Assembly (NCBI RefSeq): GCF_036226405.1
Contig: NZ_CP108464.1
Coordinates: 4,898,001 to 4,962,000, forward strand
Direction of reading: 5' to 3'
DNA from: Streptomyces sp. NBC_01260
GTDB taxonomy: Bacteria > Actinomycetota > Actinomycetes > Streptomycetales > Streptomycetaceae
Length of the DNA: 64,000 nucleotides
The first letter of the stretch is position 1, and each line of letters begins with the position of its first letter. The notes under the pieces were generated by a model. The model made no database searches. It worked only from the letters and a program-made list of their open reading frames with translations, and was not told where the DNA came from. A program made the translations under genes and the position numbers. Of this stretch, positions 8,665 through 16,546 are shown piece after piece.

Positions 8665-8705
8665 GGGGCCTGTCCGGCGGCTCGTTCGCCGGCCGGACAG
8701 GCCCC
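8665..8705. terminator. Hairpin terminator between convergent genes
   Basis: A perfect 14-base-pair stem (8665-8678 with 8692-8705) with a 13-base loop sits 25 bases after the dioxygenase stop and 28 bases before the end of the opposing gene. Confidence 0.75.
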
Positions 8706-8732
8706 GGTTCATGGCAGGGTCAGAGCATGGGG

Positions 8733-9773
8733 TCAGAGCGCCGGAGGGTTCAGCTCGATCGAGCGGAGCGCGGCGGCCAGCGCGGTCGGGCCGCCGACGT
8801 CCAGCGCGGTGTCGGTGAACTTGATGGTGTGGTCGTCACCGTGTGCGGCCGCCCGCGCGAAGACCTCCTCCGGGGTCAGGCCGTCGGGCACGGCCGGGTA
8901 GTCGGCCGGCTTGGCCGGGGAGTACGCGGCGATGACCGCCGCGCCGGCCGCCCATGCGGCGTCCAGGCTCGGCGCCCACAGGTCCCGGGGGAGCGCCGGC
9001 AGCGTACGCAGCACGGCATTGGGTGCGGTGGCGGCGTGCACCAGCATGATCGGCGAGCCGTGCGCGTATGCCGCGTAGCGGTGGGTCGCGGCGCGTACGA
9101 GCTCCTCCAGCCGGGCTCGGGCGAGGTCGGGGTCCGCCACGGGCTGCTGCGGCCACAGCGGGAACGCGGTGAGCTGTCCGAGCCGTTCCCGGATGCCGCC
9201 GCTCTGGTCCGGCACCCGGTCCACCGCGTCCAGCGCGGCCGCGGCGTCGGCTGCGGGGGCTAGGGAGGCCAGCGGGGGCAGCGGCTGGTGGCGGGCGGCC
9301 CAGTAGCCGAGTCCGTGGGCGAGTTCCGCGACCCGGGGCGCGTTCTCCCCGGAGGCCAGCAGGGTGCGTACGCAGTGGCCGACCCGGATCACCGGGTGCG
9401 TGGCGCCGGCCGCGATGCCGGGGAGCAGCCGGGGCCACCACTCGGCGAGGACCTCGCGCCAGGGCCGGTCGGCCGTCTCCCGCTCGAAGTACGCCGTCCA
9501 GTCGGCGATGCGGCGCGGGTCGCCCAGGGCCTCGCGCCAGTTGGCCGGGGTCACCTCGGTGAACCGGTCGGGCATGTCCTCCAGCTTCGCGCGGTAGTGG
9601 TCCAGCCATCGGTGCACACCGGGTGCCTGGCCGTGGTGCACCAGCGCCTCGACGGCCATCGGGGCGTGATTGCTGAGCCAGCCATCCCGTTCGGGGCCGA
9701 AGGAGTGAAGCCGCTCCAGTGCTTCGTCGAGCGTGCCCGAGGTGTCGGGTGTCCTGCGTGTCGTGTCATCCAT
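8733..9773 (-). CDS. Questin-oxidase-like protein (DUF4243)
   Basis: The 346-residue protein resembles the DUF4243/questin oxidase family, which in fungi performs Baeyer-Villiger-like oxidations of anthraquinones without an obvious classical cofactor. The supporting features are a helical His-rich protein with NHAPMAVEAL near residue 35 and a terminal HGDDHTIKFTDTALD-like motif. Actinobacterial homologues have no assigned role. It is monocistronic, converging on the dioxygenase. The start at 9773 matches the expected N-terminal helix; no better upstream start exists. Confidence 0.75.
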   Translation of the reverse strand: MDDTTRRTPDTSGTLDEALERLHSFGPERDGWLSNHAPMAVEALVHHGQAPGVHRWLDHYRAKLEDMPDRFTEVTPANWREALGDPRRIADWTAYFERETADRPWREVLAEWWPRLLPGIAAGATHPVIRVGHCVRTLLASGENAPRVAELAHGLGYWAARHQPLPPLASLAPAADAAAALDAVDRVPDQSGGIRERLGQLTAFPLWPQQPVADPDLARARLEELVRAATHRYAAYAHGSPIMLVHAATAPNAVLRTLPALPRDLWAPSLDAAWAAGAAVIAAYSPAKPADYPAVPDGLTPEEVFARAAAHGDDHTIKFTDTALDVGGPTALAAALRSIELNPPAL

Positions 9774-9779
9774 GCGGAG

Positions 9780-10171
9780 TCACGCTAGGCACCGCACCGG
9801 CTCCCCGTAACGGGCTGTGGACCTAGGTAGGCAAGGGGCTGTGGACCTAGGGACGTAACGGGCTGTGGTCCTAGGGATGTAACGGCTGCGGTCCTGGGGA
9901 ACACCGTGGCGGGAGGCGCTGCTCGTGGCACAGCCCAGGATCCGGGGATCCGGTCCGTCGACATTACGGACATCCTGAGCAACCAGGAGCCGGTGCGGGC
10001 CGTCTTGGGAGTGGGAGCACGCAACCAGGGCAGACGCCGGTCGAGAGTGAAGGGAACCGTGTCGAATGTGAGGGCGGTCTCACGTACGTCATGGTCGTAG
10101 ATGTCCGTGAGGGCCTCCAAATCGCTCTCGACACCTGGCCTGACCTGCGTTTCCGTGCCGAACTTGGCCAT
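9780..10171 (-). pseudogene. Frameshifted, truncated GNAT (pat/bar-like) acetyltransferase
   Basis: From an ATG at 10171, preceded by a good GGAGG, the frame reads MAKFGTETQVRPGVESDLEA and continues to RRLPWLR, typical of phosphinothricin-acetyltransferase-like GNAT proteins. Near 10010 the homologous reading moves to another frame (SHSQDGPHRLLVAQ, then RILGCATSS), where a GNAT protein should continue. Shortly afterwards the sequence degenerates into 24-base tandem repeats and stops at 9780-9782; the acetyl-CoA-binding and C-terminal parts are missing. A pat homologue next to hrdD is, as I recall, the normal arrangement in other Streptomyces, so this is a decayed resident gene. Confidence 0.75.
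9807..9901. repeat. 24-base tandem repeat, four copies
   Basis: Copies begin at 9807, 9831, 9855 and 9879, with consensus GTAACGGGCTGTGGACCTAG plus a variable tail. The last copy is the most diverged and one base short. The repeat occupies the 3' remnant of the pat-like pseudogene. Confidence 0.8.
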
Positions 10172-10232
10172 GCGCCCTCCCCGGGTGGCGCGACAGGGTA
10201 CTGCATGATCGCGAAAATGAATGCCAGGCATG

Positions 10233-10258
10233 GGAATTCTGTCCGGATTCCAGTCGTT
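10233..10258 (+). promoter_or_regulatory. SigR-type (thiol stress) promoter of hrdD
   Basis: GGAAT at 10233-10237 (GGGAAT including 10232) and GTT at 10256-10258 are separated by exactly 18 bases, the SigR consensus GGGAAT-N18-GTT. Transcription would begin around 10265, about 54 bases before the ATG. hrdD is a known SigR target in S. coelicolor. Confidence 0.8.
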
Positions 10259-10318
10259 GTTTCCATCGGAAGCTGGGCACCCGAAAGGGTGTCGCGACCT
10301 ACTCAGCAAGGAGCACGC

Positions 10319-11317
10319 ATGGCAACCCGTGCCGTCGCCCGTCGTTCGTCCGCCACCGGCGGGACCAACCGGGCAAGCAGTGTTCGCGCCGTGGGCGGGG
10401 AGATCGCCGATCGCGACCTGGTCGGCATGTACTTGGACGAGATCGCGCGGACGCCGCTGCTCGATGCCGCCAAGGAGGTCGAGCTGTCGCAGACCGTCGA
10501 AGCGGGCGTCTTCGCACAGCGGATCCTCGACGGCGTGGTGGAGAGCGATGCCGGCGGGGCCTCGCGCGAAGAGCTGGAGGCGCTGGTCGCCGAGGGCGAG
10601 CGCGCCAAGGACGTATTCATCCGGTCGAACCTCCGACTCGTGGTTGCCGTCGCCCGCAGGTATCCGCGGGCCGGGCTGCCCCTGCTCGACCTGATCCAGG
10701 AGGGCAATGCGGGCCTGGTGCGCGCGGTCGAGAAGTTCGACTACGCCAAGGGCTTCAAGTTCTCCACGTATGCGACGTGGTGGATCCGGCAGGCCATCAC
10801 CCGCTCCATAGCCGACCAGTCGCGCACGATCCGGCTCCCCGTCCACCTGGTGGAGGAGCTCGGCCGGATCCGCCGGGTGCAGCGCGAGTTCAACCGCGAG
10901 CACGGGCGCGACCCGGAGCACGCGGAGATCGCCGCCGAGCTGGACTCCACCACGTCGCGGGTCGGTGACGTGCTGGACTGGGCCCGTGACCCGGTCAGCC
11001 TGAACATGTCCGTGGACGACGACGGCGACACGCAGTTCGGCGATCTGCTGGAGGACACCTCGGCGGTGTCTCCCGAGCAGTCGGTGATGACGCTGCTGCG
11101 CAGCGAGGAGCTGGAGGACCTGATCGGCAAGCTCGACAACCGCACCGCCTCCATCATCCGAATGCGGTACGGCATTGAGGACGGCCGTGAGCGGACGCTG
11201 ACCGAAGTGGGCAAGCAGCACGGGCTGACCCGCGAGCGAATCCGCCAGATCGAGAAGCACGCACTGCTCGAATTGAAGCGAATGGCTCACGACACGGGCT
11301 TTGACGCTGCGGCGTGA
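10319..11317 (+). CDS. hrdD: RNA polymerase sigma factor HrdD (group 2 sigma-70)
   Basis: The 332-residue product has the expected HrdD length and N-terminus (MATRAVARR), without the long N-terminal extension of HrdB. Region 1.2/2 includes DLVGMYLDEIARTPLL and the highly conserved FIRSNLRLVVAVARRY, DLIQEGNAGLVRAVEKFDY and FSTYATWWIRQAI; region 4.2 ends in LTRERIRQIE. It directs core RNA polymerase to a promoter set overlapping that of HrdB and is dispensable in the species studied. AAGGAG at 10308-10313 fixes the ATG at 10319; longer in-frame versions would run through the SigR promoter. Confidence 0.9.
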   Translation: MATRAVARRSSATGGTNRASSVRAVGGEIADRDLVGMYLDEIARTPLLDAAKEVELSQTVEAGVFAQRILDGVVESDAGGASREELEALVAEGERAKDVFIRSNLRLVVAVARRYPRAGLPLLDLIQEGNAGLVRAVEKFDYAKGFKFSTYATWWIRQAITRSIADQSRTIRLPVHLVEELGRIRRVQREFNREHGRDPEHAEIAAELDSTTSRVGDVLDWARDPVSLNMSVDDDGDTQFGDLLEDTSAVSPEQSVMTLLRSEELEDLIGKLDNRTASIIRMRYGIEDGRERTLTEVGKQHGLTRERIRQIEKHALLELKRMAHDTGFDAAA

Positions 11318-11370
11318 GCCCAAGTCCAGTAACCTCCGAATTGGGCCGCTTCATATCGGCCCCCTGAGCT

Positions 11371-11407
11371 GAGTCCCGGCGCCCACCCCCCCCTGGCGCC
11401 GGGGCTC
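11371..11407. terminator. Hairpin terminator between hrdD and the WYL gene
   Basis: A 13-base-pair stem (11371-11383 with 11395-11407, one G-T pair) with a C-rich loop. Its 3' arm reaches into the stop codon of the opposing gene. Confidence 0.7.
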
Positions 11408-12383
11408 ATCCTTTTTGAGCCGGCGAGGACGCCGCGCGGGTGAGCCTGCCGCCCAGGTCGTTCAGATACGCCACCAGCTGCGGCGGCCGGTGCGCGGTGA
11501 ATTCGCAGTCGACCAGCGCCAGCCGCACCGCCACCCACTCCAGCGAGTCCGACAGCACCGCACGCAGCCGGCAGCTGTGCTCGCCGGTCGGCTCCAGCGG
11601 GCCGATCGCGGCGGGCAGCCGCGCGGCGACGAACTCCGCCGGAGCCTCGAAGCTCACGTCGACCGCCAGCTCCGGCTTGATGCGCGCCATGGAACTGCTC
11701 AGGAACGCCGCCGCATCCCCGGTGGGCAGCTCACGGGGTGTGAAGCGGACCCCGGTCGCGAACGGATCGTTCACCCGGTCGACCCGGAAGGTGCGCCAGG
11801 CATCCCGCTCCAGGTCGTACGCCACCAGATACCAGCGCCACCCGGTGCTCACCAGGCGATACGGCTCGACCTGCCGCCGTGTCTCGGCGCCGTCCCCCGC
11901 GCGGTACGCGAAGCGCAGCCGCTCCCGTCCGGTGACCGCCGACGCCATCACGGTCAGTGTCTGCGGGTCGATCGTCGCACCGTCACCGCGGGTCAGCGGC
12001 ACCGTCGCGTTCTGGAGGGTGGAGACCCGGTGGCGCAGCCGCGACGGCAGCACCTGCTCCAGCTTGGCCAGCGCCCTGACGGAGGCCTCGTCGACACCCT
12101 CGATGGCGTGACCGGCCCCGGCCCGCAGCCCCACCGCGATGGCCACCGCCTCCTCGTCGTCCAGCAGCAGGGGTGGCATGGCCGTGCCGGCCACGAGCCG
12201 GTAGCCGCCGACCGAACCGCGCGATGCCTCGACCGGGTATCCCAGGTCGCGGAGGCGGTCGACGTCCCGGCGGATGGTGCGGGGGCTGACGTCGAGCCGG
12301 TCGGCGAGTTCACTGCCCGGCCACTCGCGCGGCGTCTGGAGCAGTGACAGCAGATTCAGCAGTCGTGCCGGGGTGTCGGTCAT
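11406..12383 (-). CDS. YafY-type transcriptional regulator (HTH + WYL domains)
   Basis: The 325-residue protein has an N-terminal DeoR/YafY-like helix-turn-helix (about residues 1-60; SPRTIRRDVDRLRDLGYPVE) and a central-to-C-terminal WYL ligand-sensing domain (RWYLVAYDLERDAWRTFRVDR). The start at 12383 is preferred because homologues start directly at the HTH; the longer version to 12461 would overlap the opposing gene and its promoter. It diverges from a DHA2 exporter, its probable target, with a GGTCA-N5-TGACC palindrome between them. Confidence 0.88.
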   Translation of the reverse strand: MTDTPARLLNLLSLLQTPREWPGSELADRLDVSPRTIRRDVDRLRDLGYPVEASRGSVGGYRLVAGTAMPPLLLDDEEAVAIAVGLRAGAGHAIEGVDEASVRALAKLEQVLPSRLRHRVSTLQNATVPLTRGDGATIDPQTLTVMASAVTGRERLRFAYRAGDGAETRRQVEPYRLVSTGWRWYLVAYDLERDAWRTFRVDRVNDPFATGVRFTPRELPTGDAAAFLSSSMARIKPELAVDVSFEAPAEFVAARLPAAIGPLEPTGEHSCRLRAVLSDSLEWVAVRLALVDCEFTAHRPPQLVAYLNDLGGRLTRAASSPAQKG

Positions 12384-12407
12384 GTCACCCAGGATGCCCG
12401 CCCATTG

Positions 12408-12422
12408 GGTCACGTTCTGACC
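12408..12422. promoter_or_regulatory. Candidate operator for the WYL regulator
   Basis: GGTCACGTTCTGACC is a perfect 5-5-5 inverted repeat in the 62-base spacer between the WYL regulator and the exporter, 24 bases before the exporter ATG, where bound protein would block transcription both ways. Confidence 0.5.
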
Positions 12423-12445
12423 TAATAGGCCTTTAACTTCTTCAT

Positions 12446-13987
12446 ATGACTTCTTCCGCACCCCAGCCGTCCGGGGCGGCCGCTCCCGCGGTGTCCTCGG
12501 ACTCCTCGGACCGCCGCCGGTGGTTCGCGCTGGCCATCGTGATGACCGCGGCCTTCATGGACCTGGTCGACGTCACGATCGTCAACATCGCCATCCCGAG
12601 CATCAAGCGCGACACCGGTGCCTCGTTCAGCTCGATCCAGTGGATCACCGCCGGATACGCCCTGGCCTTCGCCGCCGGGCTGATCACAGGTGGCCGGCTC
12701 GGTGACATCTACGGCCGCAAGCGGCTGTTCCTCATCGGGATCGGCGGCTTCACCGTGGCCTCCGCACTGTGCGGCTTCGCCGCCAACCCGGAGATGCTGG
12801 TCGCCTCCCGCATCCTCCAGGGCGGCACGGCCGCGCTGATGGTCCCGCAGGTGCTGTCGATCGTGCACGCCACCTTCCCGGCGCACGAGCGCGGCAAGGT
12901 CTTCGGTCTCTTCGGTGCGATCGTCGGCCTCGGCGCCGTGTCCGGGCCGCTGCTGGGCGCGCTGCTCACCGAGTGGAACATCGCCGGTCTGGAATGGCGC
13001 CCGATCTTCCTGATCAACCTGCCGGTCGGCATCGCGGGCCTGATCCTGGGCCGCAAGTTCATCACCGAGTCCAAGGCGCCGAAGGCGCTGCGCCTCGACC
13101 TGACCGGGGTGGCACTGGTGACGGCGGGGATGCTCATGCTGATCTACCCGCTGACCCGCGGCGAGGAGCTGGGCTGGCCGCTCTGGGGTTACCTCTCGAT
13201 GGCCGGCAGCCTCGTGGTGTTCCTGGTCCTCGTGCTCTTCGAGCGGTCGAAGGCGCGCCGGGACGGTTCGCCGCTGGTCGAGCTGTCGCTGTTCCGGGTC
13301 AAGAGCTTCGCCGCCGGTATCGCCGTGCAGCTGACCTTCGGCGTCGGCCTCGGCATCTTCTTCCTGGTGTGGACGCTGTACATGCAGGAGGGGCTCGGCT
13401 GGAGCGCGCTGCGGGCCGGTACGACCGGTATCCCGTTCTCGGTCGCCGTCTCGTTCGCCGCCGGGATCTCCGTACAGAAGCTGGTGCCACGCTTCGGCCG
13501 CAAGGTCCTCCAGGCGGGGGCGCTCCTGATGGTCGCCGGGCTGCTGCTCTACATCTGGGAGTCCGACCGCTACGGCATGGGGATCACGTCCTGGCAGATG
13601 GCGTTGCCGCTGGTGGTCATGGGCGTCGGTATGGGGCTGATCGTGGCTCCGCTGGCCGACGCGGTGCTGTCCGAGGTGCCCAAGGAGCACTCCGGCTCCG
13701 CCTCCGGGCTGTTCAACACCGTGCAGCAGATGGGCAACGCCCTGGGGCTCGCGCTCGTCTCGGTCGTCTTCTTCGGGGCGATCGGTGACAGGCTCACGCC
13801 CGCACAGGTGGGTCCGGCGTTCGCCGACGCCTTCGAGCACTCGCTGTGGTGGGTGGCCGGCGTGCTCGCGGCCATCTTCCTGCTGATGTTCGCGCTGCCG
13901 GCCCGGCCGAAGCAGCACGTGGAGGGCGGCGAGGTGGCCACCGACACCACCGCGGAACCCGCCAAGGAGCCCGCGCTCACGCACTGA
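12446..13987 (+). CDS. DHA2-family (EmrB/QacA) MFS exporter
   Basis: The 513-residue polytopic membrane protein has 14 predicted helices. The first helix contains DLVDVTIVNIAIPSI, and the first cytoplasmic loop GRLGDIYGRKR, both standard for DHA2 antiporters. A soluble acidic tail rich in Thr/Glu/Ala ends the protein. The ATG at 12446 lies close to the divergent WYL regulator, and its leader is short and A+T-rich. A very strong terminator follows. The cargo is unknown; control by the adjacent WYL protein is inferred. Confidence 0.92.
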   Translation: MTSSAPQPSGAAAPAVSSDSSDRRRWFALAIVMTAAFMDLVDVTIVNIAIPSIKRDTGASFSSIQWITAGYALAFAAGLITGGRLGDIYGRKRLFLIGIGGFTVASALCGFAANPEMLVASRILQGGTAALMVPQVLSIVHATFPAHERGKVFGLFGAIVGLGAVSGPLLGALLTEWNIAGLEWRPIFLINLPVGIAGLILGRKFITESKAPKALRLDLTGVALVTAGMLMLIYPLTRGEELGWPLWGYLSMAGSLVVFLVLVLFERSKARRDGSPLVELSLFRVKSFAAGIAVQLTFGVGLGIFFLVWTLYMQEGLGWSALRAGTTGIPFSVAVSFAAGISVQKLVPRFGRKVLQAGALLMVAGLLLYIWESDRYGMGITSWQMALPLVVMGVGMGLIVAPLADAVLSEVPKEHSGSASGLFNTVQQMGNALGLALVSVVFFGAIGDRLTPAQVGPAFADAFEHSLWWVAGVLAAIFLLMFALPARPKQHVEGGEVATDTTAEPAKEPALTH

Positions 13988-14018
13988 GCGGACGCAGGAC
14001 GCGACGCAGAGCGGACGG

Positions 14019-14067
14019 AGGACATGACGGTGCCCGCACCCGGGGGGTGCGGGCACCGTCATGTCCT
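14019..14067. terminator. Very strong bidirectional terminator
   Basis: A perfect 22-base-pair stem (14019-14040 with 14046-14067) closes on the loop CGGGG, between the exporter and the convergent DUF6227-like gene. Confidence 0.85.
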
Positions 14068-14147
14068 GTCCGCGGAACCGGCCGTCGGCCCGCAGCGCGG
14101 GTCGGCGGGTGGCGCGGTGCCGTCGTGTGCCGTGCGCGCGCCGTGGG

Positions 14148-14918
14148 TCAGCAGATGCGCGTACGGCTCTCCATCGCGCCGCGCGCGGCCCGCTCGTCGC
14201 CGTACACCTCGCACATGTGGCGGCCGTCAGGCGTCGCCGTGTGCTCGACCTCCCACAGGCTCGTCTCGCTGCCGTCCAGGAGCAGGAAGGCGTGCTCGTA
14301 CAGGGTGAAGCCCGCGTCCCGCCCGTCCACCTGGCACTGCCGGCCGAAGATCTGCGTGATGTGGTGGGCGAAGGCGGCCCGCAGCAGGTGGGCGGTCTCC
14401 TCGCCCGGGACGTCCCGGTTCTCCGCGCGGCGCAGCACGCGGCGGGCGTGGTCCGCGGAGTTGTCCGGGGCGTACATCCGGGGGAGCGGTGCCGGGGGCG
14501 CGGCCATCAGGGCCGTGAGGATGTCCAGGTCGGCCTGCGGCCCGTCGTCCCCGAAGACCGGGTCGTCGCAGAAGCCGCCTGCGAGCCGGGCCGCGGCGAT
14601 GTGCACGTCGCCCTCGTCGTCGTACAGCTCGTGCTGCCGGAAGCCGGGCTGCGAGCCGTGCCGGGTGTCCTCGGCGTGCCGCTGACCGCAGTGCACCAGC
14701 TCCCAGAGGGTGAACGGGCTGCCGTCGGCCAGCAGATACGTATGCCGGTAGGTCTCGCGGTGCAGGGCCGAGCTGTGGTGCGAGGAGTGCAGGGAACTGC
14801 TGTGGGCGAGCGCTGTGCCGAGCCGCTCCACCGTGCTGTCGGGCAGGTCGAACGAGTTGAGAGCCCGTCGCAGGAGTCGCTCGAGGTGCTGCTCGGTTGT
14901 CTCGTACGGATCGCTCAA
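14148..14918 (-). CDS. Conserved Streptomyces protein, DUF6227-like
   Basis: The 256-residue cytoplasmic protein has an internal duplication: a segment with TYLLADGSPFTLWELVHCG (near residue 60) recurs as an AFLLLDGSETSLWEVEHTA-like segment (near 215), each preceded by a helical region with His/Arg. It has no signal peptide or membrane segment. I believe it belongs to DUF6227, a Streptomyces-restricted family without assigned function. It is transcribed alone, converging on the exporter. Confidence 0.7.
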   Translation of the reverse strand: MSDPYETTEQHLERLLRRALNSFDLPDSTVERLGTALAHSSSLHSSHHSSALHRETYRHTYLLADGSPFTLWELVHCGQRHAEDTRHGSQPGFRQHELYDDEGDVHIAAARLAGGFCDDPVFGDDGPQADLDILTALMAAPPAPLPRMYAPDNSADHARRVLRRAENRDVPGEETAHLLRAAFAHHITQIFGRQCQVDGRDAGFTLYEHAFLLLDGSETSLWEVEHTATPDGRHMCEVYGDERAARGAMESRTRIC

Positions 14919-15051
14919 GGTGCTTCTCCAGGCCGTCGCCGCGTGTTACCCGATGCGTGCATAACGTAGTCCCTGGGTCTGACATCGTGACCGGGGTTCA
15001 GAAAAACGTACGACGCACGCAGAAGGTTCCCGGCGTTTTGCCCGAACTTCC

Positions 15052-16236
15052 TTATACGGCGGGCGAGTCGGTTGCCGGTCCGCTGCCGTCCGTCGGCCGC
15101 CGCGGGTGCTGCTCCGTGCCGTAGAGATCGCTGTACGAGAGATATGCGCCGCCGCCTTCGCGGCCGCTGACGCCCGCCGCCGCCCGCACGGCCTTCACGA
15201 TGGCGCGTGCCACGGCCTCCGCACCCGCCGCCAGCAGGTCGTTGAGCGCGATCGGGTTGGCCGGGTCCAGCGTTCGTCCGCCGGTCGCCAGCGCGAAGAC
15301 GGTGTCCCCGTCCGTCAGCAGATGTACGGGCCGGATGGCGCGTGCCAGCCCGTCGTGCGCCGTGCCCGCGAGCTTCTGCGCCTGCGCCCGGCTGAGGTCG
15401 GCGTCCGTGGCGACGACGGCGAGCGTGGTGTTGAGCGGGGGGCGCGTGTTCGCGTCGTGCGCCCGGGCCAGGCGCTGTTGCGCCGCGTGGTGGATCTCCG
15501 GCGCCGGGGCGACGGCCGGCTCGGCGGCGCCGTACTCCCCGTACAGCACCCCGGTACGGGGATCGAGCACCGAGCCTGCCGCGTTCACCACGGCCAGCGC
15601 GCCCACCGTGATCCCGGACGGCAGCACGACGCTCGCCGTCCCCACTCCGCCCTTCAGCTGCCCGGCGACCGCGCCGGTACCCGCGCCGACGCATCCCTCG
15701 TCGACCGCCGCCCCCGGCTCCGTGCGCGCGGCGTCCTCCACGGCGGCCCGGCCGGTCGACGCGTCCGGGCGGGCCCGCCAGTCACCGCCCCGGCCCAGGT
15801 CGAAGATGCACGCCGCCGGGACCACCGGAACGACCTGTGCCGGATCGGCGCCGACCCGCACGCCGCGCCCCTGCTCCTCCAGCCAGGCCATCACCCCGGA
15901 GGCCGCGTCCAGTCCGTACGCGCTGCCGCCGGTGAGGACCACGGCGTCGATGCGCTGCACCAGATTGCGCGGGTCGAGCGCGTCCGTCTCGCGGGTGCCG
16001 GGGCCGCCCCCGCGCACATCGACGGCGGCGACCGCACCGCCCTCCGGGGCGAGGATCACGGTGGTGCCGCTGAGCGCCCCCTCGCCCGCGAGCGCCGCAT
16101 GACCGACCCGCACTCCGGCGACATCGGTCAGCGCGTCCAGCCGCCGGTCCGCCGGCGGCGGTGCATCCGAGGGCTGTGGCGGCTGTGGCGGCTGTGAAGG
16201 GCGGTTCGGCGGGTCCGCGCTGTCCTGGCCGGTCAT
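15052..16236 (-). CDS. P1-family (DmpA/BapA-type) aminopeptidase
   Basis: The 394-residue protein is an N-terminal-nucleophile peptidase of family S58/P1, whose members release N-terminal D-, L- or beta-amino acids after self-cleavage. The fold signature LTGGSAYGLDAASGV lies at about 101-115, and the predicted autoproteolysis site is Asn269-Thr270 in PLNTTLAVVATDAD, making Thr270 the nucleophile of the small subunit. The first 30 residues are Pro/Gln-rich and probably disordered. GAGGAG six bases upstream selects the ATG at 16236 over the longer frame to 16368. No signal peptide, so cytoplasmic. Confidence 0.88.
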   Translation of the reverse strand: MTGQDSADPPNRPSQPPQPPQPSDAPPPADRRLDALTDVAGVRVGHAALAGEGALSGTTVILAPEGGAVAAVDVRGGGPGTRETDALDPRNLVQRIDAVVLTGGSAYGLDAASGVMAWLEEQGRGVRVGADPAQVVPVVPAACIFDLGRGGDWRARPDASTGRAAVEDAARTEPGAAVDEGCVGAGTGAVAGQLKGGVGTASVVLPSGITVGALAVVNAAGSVLDPRTGVLYGEYGAAEPAVAPAPEIHHAAQQRLARAHDANTRPPLNTTLAVVATDADLSRAQAQKLAGTAHDGLARAIRPVHLLTDGDTVFALATGGRTLDPANPIALNDLLAAGAEAVARAIVKAVRAAAGVSGREGGGAYLSYSDLYGTEQHPRRPTDGSGPATDSPAV

Positions 16237-16358
16237 CCGGTGCTCCTCGTGCTCGGGTCGTGATCGTGGTGGTGATCGTTGTGCGGGCGGCTGACTGCTG
16301 GGCAGCGCAAGGCGAACGTACCCGCGGGAGTGTGGGGAGCAGGTGCGGCCGAAATATC

Positions 16359-16372
16359 GTGAACACATTCAC
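16359..16372. promoter_or_regulatory. Palindrome between the peptidase and the redox operon
   Basis: GTGAACACATTCAC is a perfect 5-4-5 inverted repeat. It resembles a Crp/FNR-superfamily half-site pair but differs from GTG-N6-GNCAC at one position. It is 187 bases upstream of the redox operon and 122 bases upstream of the divergent peptidase. Confidence 0.35.
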
Positions 16373-16546
16373 AAGCGAACGATGGGTGAGGTCCGTGCTG
16401 ATGCCCGGGCTGACGGACGACCCTGCCGGCGTCGAGGGTGTCGCCGCCTTCGCCGTCTCCCCGGCCACGCAGTCTCACGCAGACGCGCTCACCCCGTAAG
16501 GCCATAAAACAGGGCGAATATCCCCATACGGCCCTACGGTGACCGA

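Noticed and set aside
9807..9901. CRISPR-like array
   Set aside because: The 24-base units abut with no spacers and are not palindromic; no cas gene is near.
9785..11323. Long antisense open frame opposite hrdD
   Set aside because: Same shadow effect; only its 5'-distal part (9780-10171) carries a real homologue, which is reported as the pat pseudogene.
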